Shown: piece after piece, positions 18,062 to 26,370 of the stretch | Layout of the letters: each line of letters starts with the position of its first letter | Position numbering within the stretch: the stretch's first letter is position 1 | From: Gilvimarinus algae | GTDB lineage: Bacteria > Pseudomonadota > Gammaproteobacteria > Pseudomonadales > Cellvibrionaceae | Assembly (NCBI RefSeq): GCF_030518215.1 | Contig: NZ_JAULRT010000062.1 | Coordinates: 496,001-560,000, forward strand | Length of the DNA: 64,000 nt | Direction: 5' to 3' | The notes under the pieces: model-generated | What the model saw: the letters and a program-made list of their open reading frames with translations, nothing else | Database searches by the model: none | What the model was told of the DNA's origin: nothing | Program-made: the position numbers and the translations under genes

Positions 18062-18804
18062 CAATGGGTGAGTCCGAGCGCTTGCAAGAGGCGCTTTCCC
18101 GTCATTTGCGCCACCCCGGCGTTCATCCTGCACCCGCGGGTATTGAAGACAGACGCCTGGCCATATACCGCGACCTGATTTACAACAACATCGAGGGATT
18201 CATCGCCGGGGGGTTCCCCGTGCTGCGCGAAATTCTCGACGATGACCGCTGGCACGCTCTGGTCAGGGATTTTGTCTCTACCCATCGAAGTCAAAGTCCG
18301 TATTTTCTCGAAATCAGCCAGGAATTTCTGGCCTACCTGCAAAATGAGCGTCAAGGTTCGCCCGACGACCCGCCATTTCTGCTTGAGTTGGCGCATTACG
18401 AGTGGGTGGAGCTGGCCCTAGATGTAGCCGAGGGCGAGTTACCTGCCGCCAGACAAGCTCAGGATCTGCTGGGCGGGCGAGTGCAGGTGTCCCCTTTACT
18501 GTGGTGTTTGAGCTATCGCTATCCGGTGCATCGCCTCGGCCCGGATTTTCAGCCCATGGAACCTCCCCCGGAGCCTACCTTCTTGTTGGTCTATCGCAAC
18601 CGCGCCGAACAGGTAGAGTTTATGCTCTCCAATAATGTCACTGTGCGATTGATCAAGATCCTGCAAGCTGGCACTGAATCCGGTGAGTCGGCGCTGCGCC
18701 AATTGGCTCAAGAGATGGAGCACCCCGACCCGGCACAACTGATTGAACACGGCGCCGGCCTATTAGAAGAGTTGAGCGCCAGAGACATTCTCTGGGCCGA
18801 GTGA
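18058..18804 (+). CDS. hvfC: RiPP maturation partner HvfC (DUF2063)
   Basis: A 248-residue protein with the DUF2063 N-terminal domain (LQEALSRHL...DRRLAIYRDLIYNNIEGFIAGGFPVLREIL) and a C-terminal region (PVHRLGPDFQP...FLLVYRNRAEQVEF...) typical of HvfC. Older annotations call the domain putative DNA-binding. In characterised MNIO systems such partners recognise the precursor and bring it to the DUF692 enzyme. The ATG at 18058 overlaps the hvfB stop as ATGA; an upstream in-frame start at 18010 lies inside hvfB and is rejected. The usual membrane component (DoxX/HvfX) does not follow, but a candidate sits at 36450-37067. Confidence 0.9.
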   Translation: MTMGESERLQEALSRHLRHPGVHPAPAGIEDRRLAIYRDLIYNNIEGFIAGGFPVLREILDDDRWHALVRDFVSTHRSQSPYFLEISQEFLAYLQNERQGSPDDPPFLLELAHYEWVELALDVAEGELPAARQAQDLLGGRVQVSPLLWCLSYRYPVHRLGPDFQPMEPPPEPTFLLVYRNRAEQVEFMLSNNVTVRLIKILQAGTESGESALRQLAQEMEHPDPAQLIEHGAGLLEELSARDILWAE

Positions 18805-18933
18805 GCAGCAAACCCGCCAGTTTCATCTATAGTTACTGTGAAACAACCTATTGTGCGCCAGATGCGTTTTTTTGGTGCTTTTCTCCGGGTCTGTAACATA
18901 AATGAAATATATTCCTCGCACTATACGCGCCGT

Positions 18934-18951
18934 TTGTCATATAACTGTCAC
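18934..18951 (+). promoter_or_regulatory. Pho box 1 upstream of the porin gene
   Basis: TTGTCATATAACTGTCAC closely matches the PhoB consensus of two CTGTCAT-type half-sites 11 bp apart (half-sites start at 18934 and 18945). The porin gene is the only plausible target. Confidence 0.7.
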
Positions 18952-18966
18952 TAAAAATTCATCACC

Positions 18967-18984
18967 TTGACATTTAACTGTCAT
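18967..18984 (+). promoter_or_regulatory. Pho box 2 upstream of the porin gene
   Basis: TTGACATTTAACTGTCAT again has two half-sites 11 bp apart (18967, 18978) and lies exactly 33 bp, three 11-bp steps, after box 1. The first half-site has a mismatch that makes TGACA/TGTCA an inverted repeat. The box ends 20 nt before the porin ATG, which is unusually close for an activating site. Confidence 0.5.
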
Positions 18985-19004
18985 GAGTGGGCGGAGGCGA
19001 TTCA

Positions 19005-19913
19005 ATGAAAAAATCGGTTTTGAGCACGGCTTTCCTTGTGGTCATGGCGGCACAATCCGCCAATGCGGTTACCCTGTATGGCAAGGCCAATGTGGCACTG
19101 CAGCAAGTCGACGAAGCAGGGGACAGCGAGATCGAGCTGATCAGCAACTCCTCGCGCATCGGCCTGATGGGCGACGGCGCGGTCTCTGACAATGTGTTGG
19201 TTCTTTACCGCTTCGAATACGAAACCAGCGTTGACGATGGGGAAAACAGCGGTCAGACTCTGACCCAACGCAACATCTATCTCGGTGTGCAGACCCAGTA
19301 CGGCACACTGATGGGCGGTGTGTTCGATACCCCCCTGAAAACGGCGGCCTCTCCTGTTGACCTGTTCAACGACCTGGAAGGGGATATTCGCAATATCTTT
19401 GCCGGTGAGATCCGTGCCAAAAATATCGTCCAGTACGTCACGCCCAAGTCCTTTGGCGCGGTGACGGGCAAGATCGCCTACATTACCAAGGAGGTAGATG
19501 GTATTGACGGGGTGTCGGCCTCTATCGCCTATTCAGATGGGCCGATTTATCTGGCCGCCGCCATGGATCAGGATGTGGAGGACAATGTCGCCAATACGGA
19601 CACCTACCGTGTTATCGGCGCCTATACTCTTGGCGACTTACAGATCGGCGGCGCCTATGAAAAGTACGATAACGAGCAGGGTGATGGTGACGGTTACTTT
19701 GCCTCTGTTCAGTGGGACATTACCGACCAGTGGGTGTTTAAGACTCAGTATGGCCAGTCGGATATCAAGGTAGAGGGGCGCGAGAGCTTCAGTATCGGGG
19801 GAGACTATAAGTTCACCAAGGCCATCAAGGCGTTTGGCTACTTTACCCAAAATGAGGATGATCTGGTCCGGGATGACGACTACCTGGGTGTCGGTATGGA
19901 AATCAAGTTTTGA
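19005..19913 (+). CDS. Outer-membrane porin, probably phosphate regulated
   Basis: A 302-residue general porin of the Gram-negative porin superfamily (porin_4 type). The signal peptide MKKSVLSTAFLVVMAAQSANA is followed by VTLYGKANVALQQ, the classical first beta strand. RIGLMGDGAVSDNVLVLYRFEYE and RNIYLGVQTQYGTLMGGVFDTP form the early barrel and the loop-3 region, and the protein ends with VGMEIKF, a C-terminal Phe that signals the BAM complex. The ATG at 19005 has GGAGG nearby; a GTG at 18987 would overlap Pho box 2 and is not favoured. Two Pho-box-like sites suggest induction in phosphate starvation, but solute preference cannot be read directly. Confidence 0.88.
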   Translation: MKKSVLSTAFLVVMAAQSANAVTLYGKANVALQQVDEAGDSEIELISNSSRIGLMGDGAVSDNVLVLYRFEYETSVDDGENSGQTLTQRNIYLGVQTQYGTLMGGVFDTPLKTAASPVDLFNDLEGDIRNIFAGEIRAKNIVQYVTPKSFGAVTGKIAYITKEVDGIDGVSASIAYSDGPIYLAAAMDQDVEDNVANTDTYRVIGAYTLGDLQIGGAYEKYDNEQGDGDGYFASVQWDITDQWVFKTQYGQSDIKVEGRESFSIGGDYKFTKAIKAFGYFTQNEDDLVRDDDYLGVGMEIKF

Positions 19914-20350
19914 TGATGCATAGAGCCCTTATCCGTATCGCTTTGGCTGCGTCAGCGACGATCGTCTTTCCCGGCGCTTTGGCGCAACAGGAGTGTGAGC
20001 CGGCTGTGGACATGATTGAAAGCAACGACGCGGTCAATCGCATCAGTGAATGTGACTATAGTGATGAGGGTATTAATGGCTGGTTGTCGGGACTCGGTGA
20101 GCGCAAGCCCACTGATTCCGCGGCGGCCGCGTCTTCCTCCGCCAGCGCTTCAGGGGCCGAGGGCGGTGAGTTCGAGTTGAGCAGCGCGCCTGTGGCCGAG
20201 CCGCTGGCGCTCCTGCAAGCCCGCTTTGCGTTAATCAGCAAGGCGGCGCAGCGCTGTGAGCAGGGCGCCGCCATTGTAAAGCTTGAGCGTTACCGCCCGC
20301 TGGAGGGGGGTAAACTGCGTCTGGAAATGCGGTTTCAGTGTCAGGACTGA
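19913..20350 (+). CDS. Small secreted protein, unknown function
   Basis: About 145 residues. A signal peptide (MMHRALIRIALAASATIVFPGALA) precedes a mature part with four cysteines (QECEP, SECDY, QRCEQG, FQCQD) that could form disulfides. A low-complexity Ala/Ser segment (AAAASSSASASG) lies in the middle. The ATG at 19913 overlaps the porin stop (TGATG); another ATG follows at 19916. Coupling to the porin suggests a joint envelope role, perhaps under the same phosphate control. I do not recognise a family. Confidence 0.7.
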   Translation: MMHRALIRIALAASATIVFPGALAQQECEPAVDMIESNDAVNRISECDYSDEGINGWLSGLGERKPTDSAAAASSSASASGAEGGEFELSSAPVAEPLALLQARFALISKAAQRCEQGAAIVKLERYRPLEGGKLRLEMRFQCQD

Positions 20351-20557
20351 GACCGGCATTGTGTCGCCTGGGTTGTTTCGCTAGAATATGAACAATCGTT
20401 CAGCGGCGGGTGGCGCAGGCCTAGAGGTTAGGCACAGACTTCCCATCGAGTGACCGACGTTGCCGAGGCTTTCGGCTTGCGCGGTCAATCCCCATCGGCA
20501 TGCGGGTTCGTGTGTCGAGAGCTGCTCTTCATCTGCGGATATTACAGGAATGTACCC

Positions 20558-21271
20558 GTGAATTCATTGCACCGAATTTTATTGTTGCTGGCGCTTGCTG
20601 GCGCTCCCGTCTTTGCTCACGCCTCCGATGCGCAAGATCCTTGGGAGGAGTTTAACCGCGCTATGTTCGCGTTTAACGATGCGGCCGATACCTTCGTGAT
20701 CCGGCCCGTGGCCAAGGGCTACAGCACAGTCACCCCGGCGCCCGTGCGCCGCGGCGTCAGTAATGTGTTTAACAATCTTCTCGAAGTGCGCAATGTCTTT
20801 AACGATGTTTTGCAGGGAAAGTTCGCCCAGGCGGGCAAGGACAGCGGACGCTTTTTGGTGAACAGCACGCTCGGCGTTGTCGGGCTGTTTGATGTGGCTA
20901 CCCACATGGGCATGCCCAGGGGGGAGGGTGAGGATTTTGGTCAGACTCTCGCGGTCTGGGGTGTGCCCGATGGACCCTATTTGGTGCTGCCGGTATTTGG
21001 GCCGCGCACCTTGCGCGACGCAGCGGGCACCCCGGTGGATTGGGTCACCGACCCGAAAACCTACATTGGTCATACCCGTACCAGCTATGAAGTGAAGGTG
21101 GCCGAGCTGGTGGATACCCGGGCTGGTCTGCTCGCGCTGGAGCAGGATATCGGCTCTGACAAGTACACCCTCTATCGCGACATCTACCTGCAACGCCGGG
21201 AATATCTGATTAAAGATGGCGAGGTAGAGGACTCCTTCGGCAGCGACGTCGACGATTTTGAGGACTTCTGA
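20558..21271 (+). CDS. mlaA: MlaA/VacJ outer-membrane lipid asymmetry protein
   Basis: A 237-residue component of the Mla system that removes phospholipids from the outer leaflet of the outer membrane. Family segments are DPWEEFNRAMFAFNDAAD, NVFNNLLEVRNVFNDVLQGKF, GRFLVNSTLGVVGLFDVA, and GEDFGQTLAVWGVPDGPYLVLPVFGPRTLRD. The GTG at 20558, with ACAGGAA upstream, gives a signal peptide ending VFAHA. No lipobox cysteine is present, although many MlaA proteins are lipoproteins, so this one may be released by signal peptidase I and sit in the membrane without a lipid anchor. PilZ-rssB-rssC-tal follows, as in Pseudomonas. Confidence 0.93.
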   Translation: MNSLHRILLLLALAGAPVFAHASDAQDPWEEFNRAMFAFNDAADTFVIRPVAKGYSTVTPAPVRRGVSNVFNNLLEVRNVFNDVLQGKFAQAGKDSGRFLVNSTLGVVGLFDVATHMGMPRGEGEDFGQTLAVWGVPDGPYLVLPVFGPRTLRDAAGTPVDWVTDPKTYIGHTRTSYEVKVAELVDTRAGLLALEQDIGSDKYTLYRDIYLQRREYLIKDGEVEDSFGSDVDDFEDF

Positions 21272-21273
21272 AC

Positions 21274-21579
21274 TTAGTCGATCACTTCGATAATCTGCAT
21301 GCCAGTGGCGAAACGCTCGCCTTGAGGCAGGACCCTCACCACTTTGACCACCGCCCGCAGTTGAGGGCTGTGGCCATGATTGGAGGCGATGTTGATTTCC
21401 CACTCGCTGTCTTGTGCCAGCTCGTCGTCCAGCTCCAGCTGCATGCCACCGCCGCTCAGTTCGCGGCAGATCCCTTTGTAGGTGCCCCCATCGCCGGTGA
21501 GAGTGGCTTCCAGCGGGGTTTCAATTTTCATGCGGATAAAATCGCGTTTCTCGTCAAAGGGTTTGCCGGATAGGCTCAT
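21274..21579 (-). CDS. PilZ domain protein
   Basis: A 101-residue single-domain PilZ protein, predicted to bind cyclic di-GMP. An RxxxR-like motif (KRDFIR, residues 11-16) and the (D/N)xSxxG-like motif ELSGGGM are both visible. It is convergent with mlaA (2 nt apart) and divergent from rssB. The same gene pair lies next to vacJ and rssB in Pseudomonas aeruginosa. Confidence 0.88.
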   Translation of the reverse strand: MSLSGKPFDEKRDFIRMKIETPLEATLTGDGGTYKGICRELSGGGMQLELDDELAQDSEWEINIASNHGHSPQLRAVVKVVRVLPQGERFATGMQIIEVID

Positions 21580-21773
21580 CGTTTACTCCTTCGGGTGGGT
21601 CGCTGCGATTGTTGTTATGCGCCTTAAGATTAGCAGCGAAAAGCGTGTAAGACCACTGTCTGTGTAAGGCGGCGGGGACGCTTGCGTGTGACGCTATAAG
21701 GGAGTACTGTAATGCGCCATTACGCTGGCCGGTTCGGGCCGGCGGGCACCAGTTGGGTTCAACGGGTAGAGTA

Positions 21774-22961
21774 ATGACCGATACCAGCCGCACGCTATTG
21801 ATCATCGATGACGATAAACCGGTGCGCCACAGTATCGCTGCTTTTCTGGAAGACAGCGGCTTTCAGGTGGTCGAGGCGGCGGATGGGCCCACCGGGCTTG
21901 CCCTCTACGCCGAGCGAGACATTGACTTGGTGATCACCGATCTGCGCATGCCCTCTATGGACGGTTTGACCGTTCTCAAAAATCTCCACGATATCTCAGC
22001 CGACACGCCCGTTATTGTCATTTCCGGTGCCGGTGTGATGAGCGATGTGGTTTCGGCGCTGCGCCTTGGGGCCAGTGACTACCTGATTAAACCTATTGTG
22101 GATATGGAAGTGCTGGTGCACTCGGTGGAAAAGGCGCTGGAGCGCCGCGACCTCTTGGCGCAGAACAAAAAATACCGGGAAAAGCTCGAGCGGGCCAATA
22201 AGGGCTTGCGGGAAAATTTGCGAGTGCTGGAGCGCGATCAGGTGGCCGGCCGACAGGTGCAAAGACGACTTCTTCCACATCCTCAGACTACGGCTGAGGG
22301 CTACAGTGTCGCTCATCATATTGCGCCCTCGCTCTACCTCAGCGGCGATTTTGTCGACTATGCTCATATTGGCCGTCGCTATCTAGCGTTTTATCTGGCG
22401 GATGTGTCCGGTCATGGGGCTTCCTCGGCGTTTGTGACCATTTGGTTGAAACACTTGGTGAGCCGGATGGTGCGTGAGGAGGGGCTGTTTGGCGATGAGG
22501 CGTCTTTTCAGACCGGGGCCAGCAGTATGCTGGCGGACATCAATCGCGAGTTGAACGAAACCAGCCTGAATCATCACCTCACGTTTTTTGTGGGCGTCAT
22601 CGATACCCAGACACACGAAATGCGCTATGTGGTGGCGGGGCACCTGCCAATGCCGCTGCTGGTGACTGAGGGTAAGGCTGAGTTTTTACAGGGCAGTGGC
22701 AAGCCAGTGGGGATTTTTAAAAACGCCAGTTGGCAGGTCCACTCGTTGACGTTGCCTGAGCAGTTTTCGCTGGTTTGCTTTTCCGATGGAGTTTTGGAAA
22801 TTCTACCGGCGGCAAGTCTCAAGGAAAAAGAGGCCTATTTACTGGAATTAATGGCGCAAAAGGCGCAAAATCTAGAAACCGTATGCAACGCCCTGGCGAT
22901 TAAAGATGTCAGCGAAACACCCGACGATATCGCCATTTTGACCATTACCCGAGGTTATTGA
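21774..22961 (+). CDS. rssB: RssB-type response regulator with PP2C phosphatase domain
   Basis: A 395-residue protein. A receiver domain (residues 6-120) has the acidic pocket IDDDKP, phosphoacceptor D56 in VITDLRMP, and K in LIKP. A coiled linker (about 130-165) follows, then a SpoIIE/PP2C phosphatase domain with SGDFVDY and LADVSGHGASSAF and a late CFSDGVLE motif. In E. coli the RssB output domain is degenerate; here the metal-binding aspartates look intact, so this may be an active phosphatase acting on the STAS protein encoded next. By homology it may link signalling to general stress sigma control. The ATG at 21774 has GGGTAGAG upstream; a TTG at 21753 is rejected. Confidence 0.85.
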   Translation: MTDTSRTLLIIDDDKPVRHSIAAFLEDSGFQVVEAADGPTGLALYAERDIDLVITDLRMPSMDGLTVLKNLHDISADTPVIVISGAGVMSDVVSALRLGASDYLIKPIVDMEVLVHSVEKALERRDLLAQNKKYREKLERANKGLRENLRVLERDQVAGRQVQRRLLPHPQTTAEGYSVAHHIAPSLYLSGDFVDYAHIGRRYLAFYLADVSGHGASSAFVTIWLKHLVSRMVREEGLFGDEASFQTGASSMLADINRELNETSLNHHLTFFVGVIDTQTHEMRYVVAGHLPMPLLVTEGKAEFLQGSGKPVGIFKNASWQVHSLTLPEQFSLVCFSDGVLEILPAASLKEKEAYLLELMAQKAQNLETVCNALAIKDVSETPDDIAILTITRGY

Positions 22962-22963
22962 CA

Positions 22964-23455
22964 ATGCGACCTGGCCAGATTCTGGTTGCCGATCACGATG
23001 GTGTGTTTGTGATTAAGATGGTGGGTGATGTGCGCTTGACCCTGTGCATTTCATTTGATCAGTTTATTGACAACATGTTTGGTCGGGAGGGGTTTGCCGG
23101 CGTCCTGTTTGACCTGTCTGACGCCGAGGCCATCGACAGCACGACCCTAGGGTTGATGGCAAAAATTTCCATCCTCGGGGAGGAGCGCGACGGTTCGCGG
23201 CCGATCATTCTCTCCACCAATGAAAGCATTAACCGCATTCTTGAAACCATGGGGTTTGCCGACATTTTTACCATAGTCAGCGAGCTGGATTCACCGGTTG
23301 AGGCGACAGAGCCTCTCCCCGAAGGCGAACAACCGGATGACGAAGAGGTGGTGAAAGGCAAGGTCATTGAGGCTCACCGCATTCTAATGGGGCTCAACCG
23401 CGACAATGAAAAAACCTTTACCAACCTCGTCAATATGCTAGAGGGCGATCAATAG
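22964..23455 (+). CDS. rssC: STAS domain anti-sigma factor antagonist, RssC type
   Basis: A 163-residue STAS-domain protein with an extra C-terminal helical part. The phosphorylation motif is AIDSTTLGLMAK, where one of the Ser/Thr residues would be the switch residue dephosphorylated by the RssB PP2C domain. FADIFTIV follows in the usual place. It starts 2 nt after the rssB stop. No matching anti-sigma kinase (RsbW type) is in the window, so the third partner must be elsewhere. Confidence 0.82.
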   Translation: MRPGQILVADHDGVFVIKMVGDVRLTLCISFDQFIDNMFGREGFAGVLFDLSDAEAIDSTTLGLMAKISILGEERDGSRPIILSTNESINRILETMGFADIFTIVSELDSPVEATEPLPEGEQPDDEEVVKGKVIEAHRILMGLNRDNEKTFTNLVNMLEGDQ

Positions 23456-23459
23456 GCGC

Positions 23460-23924
23460 TCAGTCTTGCGCCTGTTCCCTGGCCTGATTGCGCGCCACCA
23501 AAAAATCCGTGTGCGACAGATACACCAAATCAGCCACTCTGCGGATAAGGTGCTCCTCGTATTTATCCAGATCCCCGTCGGCCAGAGCAATTTGCCACAT
23601 GGACTTGATCAGTACGAACTTCTCTTCCCGTGAGCAATGATCATTCACCCTTTGAGTAAACTGAAAGAGCGAGGTCGCATCCTGTTGCCTGGATTCGGCC
23701 TGTTGCTGCAGCTCGTTGACTTCCTCGGCAGAGAGTCCGTAAACCTCTGAGAGAATGGATTTGAACGCGGCAAGCTCGGCACCGTCAAACACCCGGTCGG
23801 CCGCGGCTACCTCCATCAACAAAGCGGCGGCGGCTAGGTGCTTTTCGTCGTCGGAGAGCGCTTCTTGATCGCCGCCTGCCTCAGACAGGCGGCTTTCGAA
23901 AAAACGGGCAATGCGATTAAGCAT
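23460..23924 (-). CDS. TerB-like tellurite resistance family protein
   Basis: A 154-residue all-helical protein of the TerB/DjlA N-terminal class. Typical acidic motifs are [19 protein letters not shown] and [26 protein letters not shown], which is a metal-binding duplication. Its ATG overlaps the end of tal by 8 nt, so the two are probably co-transcribed. The name does not imply tellurite resistance here; the function is unknown. Confidence 0.85.
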   Translation of the reverse strand: MLNRIARFFESRLSEAGGDQEALSDDEKHLAAAALLMEVAAADRVFDGAELAAFKSILSEVYGLSAEEVNELQQQAESRQQDATSLFQFTQRVNDHCSREEKFVLIKSMWQIALADGDLDKYEEHLIRRVADLVYLSHTDFLVARNQAREQAQD

Positions 23925-24876
23925 TGGCCAGCTCTTTCAGCAGGTCTTCCAATTTTACCTGATCCTTCGCGAAGTTACGGATACCCTCGGCCAGCTTTTC
24001 GGTGGCCATGGCATCGTCGTTCAGGCCAAAGCGGAACTGGCTTTCATTTTCCAGCAGCTTGTCGATGGCAGAACCGGTGTTGTTCGGTGACAGGACTCGC
24101 TCAAGAGAGCCGGTGTCTTCGTCCAGCTCTTTGAGCAGCTGCGGGCTGATGGTCAGGCGGTCGCAGCCAGCCAGTGCTTCAATTTCGCCGGTGTTGCGGA
24201 AGCTGGCGCCCATAACAACTGTTTCGTAGTTGTGCTGTTTGTAGTAGTTGTAGATGTGGCGCACGGACTGAACGCCAGGATCGGTTTCCGCGGTGTAATC
24301 TTCGCCGGTGGCGTTTTTATACCAATCGAGGATACGGCCGACAAACGGCGAGATCAAAAAGACGCCCGCATCGGCGCAGGCCGCCGCCTGACCAAAGCCG
24401 AACAGCAGCGTCAGGTTACAGTTAATGCCTTCTTTTTCCAGCTGCTCTGCGGCTCGGATGCCTTCCCAGGTAGAGGCCAGTTTGATCAGCACTCTGGATT
24501 TGTCGATGCCGTTTTGCTGATACAGATCGATCAGGTGGTGAGCCTTGTCGATGCTGGCGGCCGAATCAAAGCTCAAGCGCGCGTCCACTTCGGTCGAGAT
24601 GCGGCCGGGCACGAGTTTGAGGATTTCGCAGCCGATAGCAACGGCCAGGTGGTCGCAGGCGTACTTGAGTTGCTGATCGCTGCTGCCGCCTTCTTTTTTG
24701 GCAGCGCTGATACACGCATCGAGCAGAGATTTGTAACCGGGCAGCTGGGCCGCTTTGAGCAGCAGCGACGGGTTGGTGGTGGCGTCCTGCGGCTTGTAGA
24801 GTTTGATGGCTTCGATATCGCCGGTGTCGGCAACCACGTCGGTCATCTGCTTGAGTTGTTCGAGTTTGGTACTCAC
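23917..24876 (-). CDS. tal: Transaldolase
   Basis: A 319-residue pentose phosphate pathway enzyme that transfers dihydroxyacetone from sedoheptulose-7-phosphate. [11 protein letters not shown] near the N-terminus and [20 protein letters not shown], with the Schiff-base lysine in LIKLAST, identify a class I TalB-type enzyme. Length matches E. coli TalB. The location beside rssB/rssC and dusA matches Pseudomonas. Confidence 0.96.
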   Translation of the reverse strand: MSTKLEQLKQMTDVVADTGDIEAIKLYKPQDATTNPSLLLKAAQLPGYKSLLDACISAAKKEGGSSDQQLKYACDHLAVAIGCEILKLVPGRISTEVDARLSFDSAASIDKAHHLIDLYQQNGIDKSRVLIKLASTWEGIRAAEQLEKEGINCNLTLLFGFGQAAACADAGVFLISPFVGRILDWYKNATGEDYTAETDPGVQSVRHIYNYYKQHNYETVVMGASFRNTGEIEALAGCDRLTISPQLLKELDEDTGSLERVLSPNNTGSAIDKLLENESQFRFGLNDDAMATEKLAEGIRNFAKDQVKLEDLLKELANA

Positions 24877-25059
24877 AATTTGGCTCCTAAACGTATTGTC
24901 AAAAGTGCGAAGTTGACGCTAGCGGCACCCCGATTGCTCTCGTGGAGCTTGTAGTTGTGGTAGCCGCCCAGACGGATCCCAGGCGGTGGACTTGCGGGCG
25001 CGTGAGTGGCCGTTCGCGGACAACCACTCCCCAAAACCTCAGAGGCGCTATTGTAAACG

Positions 25060-26067
25060 CTATTGCGGGTCGGGCAAAGCGCGGGCCTCGCCGCCGAGCT
25101 GACTGAGGGCTTTTTCCAGCACCTCAATACCCGCACCTTTCTTGTGGGCATTTTCGCTGATCTCGCGCCGAAACCGCCGGGCGCCGGGTAGTCCCTGATA
25201 CAGCCCGAGGATGTGCCGCGTCAACTGGTTCAACTTGGTACCTTTGGACAGTTCCCGTTCGCAGTAATTCATAAACTGCGCCATGACCTGAGCTCGGCTC
25301 GGTGGTGGCGCCGGGTCGCCATAGAGCGTCTGGTCGACGGTCGCCAGCAGATAGGGGTTGGCGTAGATCTCCCGCCCGAGCATAACGCCGTCGACCTCAT
25401 CGAGCAGGCGCTGACACTGCTCCATGGTCACAATGCCGCCGTTGACAATGATCTCCAGCTCCGGCCTTTCGCGCTTGAGTCTGGCGACAAGGGTGTAGTC
25501 AAGCGGTGGAATGTCGCGGTTTTCTTTTGGGCTCAACCCCTGCAGCCAGGCCTTACGGGCATGCACAATAAACGTGCGGCAGCCGCTTTCGGCAACGGTA
25601 TCGACAAAGCGCATCAGACCGTCGTAATCGTCCATGTCGTCTATGCCAATGCGGTGTTTGATGGTCACCGGGAGGTCCACGCGCTCGCTCATGGCGCTCA
25701 TGCAGTCTCTTACCAACTCGGGTTCAGCCATGAGGCAGGCGCCAATTCTCCCGCTCTGCACGCGGTCCGAGGGGCAGCCGCAGTTGAGATTGACCTCGTT
25801 GTAGCCCCACTGCTGAGCAAATTGGGCGCAGCGCGCCAGCGCCTGTGGGTCAGAGCCGCCCAATTGCAGCGCTACGGGCTGCTCGGCCGGGTCAAACGCC
25901 AAAAAGCGCTCCCGGTCACCGTAAATCAGCGCGCCGGTGGTGACCATCTCGGTGTAGAGCACAGCCCGCTGACTCAACAGTCGCCAGAAATAGCGGCAGT
26001 GCCTGTCCGACCAGTCCATCATCGGGGCACAGGTGAAACGGCGGTTGAGTTCGGGACGTGCAGACAT
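25060..26067 (-). CDS. dusA: tRNA-dihydrouridine(20/20a) synthase DusA
   Basis: An FMN-dependent tRNA dihydrouridine synthase, 335 residues from the ATG at 26067 (MSARPELNRRFTCAPMMDWSD); an ATG 33 nt further upstream would add 11 residues unlike the family. The catalytic cysteine lies in NLNCGCPSDRVQSGRIGACLM. KHRIGIDDMDDYD and VNGGIVTMEQCQ are DusA-specific. It reduces U20/U20a in the D-loop. Confidence 0.94.
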   Translation of the reverse strand: MSARPELNRRFTCAPMMDWSDRHCRYFWRLLSQRAVLYTEMVTTGALIYGDRERFLAFDPAEQPVALQLGGSDPQALARCAQFAQQWGYNEVNLNCGCPSDRVQSGRIGACLMAEPELVRDCMSAMSERVDLPVTIKHRIGIDDMDDYDGLMRFVDTVAESGCRTFIVHARKAWLQGLSPKENRDIPPLDYTLVARLKRERPELEIIVNGGIVTMEQCQRLLDEVDGVMLGREIYANPYLLATVDQTLYGDPAPPPSRAQVMAQFMNYCERELSKGTKLNQLTRHILGLYQGLPGARRFRREISENAHKKGAGIEVLEKALSQLGGEARALPDPQ

Positions 26068-26370
26068 GGTGTTCTCGTGGCTGGTTTCGGGCCCGGGCAT
26101 TTTACCCGTTTCCGGTGAGCTTGGACAAAGGGCGTTGCAGAGCTTTTGTACGCGGTGCCCTTAATGCGCAGTTTGGCTTTCAAGGGTGTATCAAAATACA
26201 CAACATCAACCGTTATTCGTGCTTTGTGTCACCATGCATTACTTGGCGCTGCATCCAATCAACAAAAGCGTGCGTAGTACCCCACATTTCTCACTGGGCA
26301 GAAACTCAACCATCATCTCAGCCTGTGTATAATATCGCTCAGACATATTATCGACTCATAAGGGGATGTG
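26068..26370. other. Divergent intergenic region dusA / DUF481 gene
   Basis: 303 nt between divergent genes. On the plus strand a consensus TATAAT (26328-26333) lies 37 nt before the DUF481 gene ATG and is a likely -10, with no good -35. I see no convincing gene here. Confidence 0.5.

Noticed and set aside
18892-18923. A third TGTAAC with CTC at 17-nt spacing upstream of the porin gene
   Set aside because: The downstream block reads CTCGCACTA and does not match CTCTWTAGT beyond the first three bases; probably chance.
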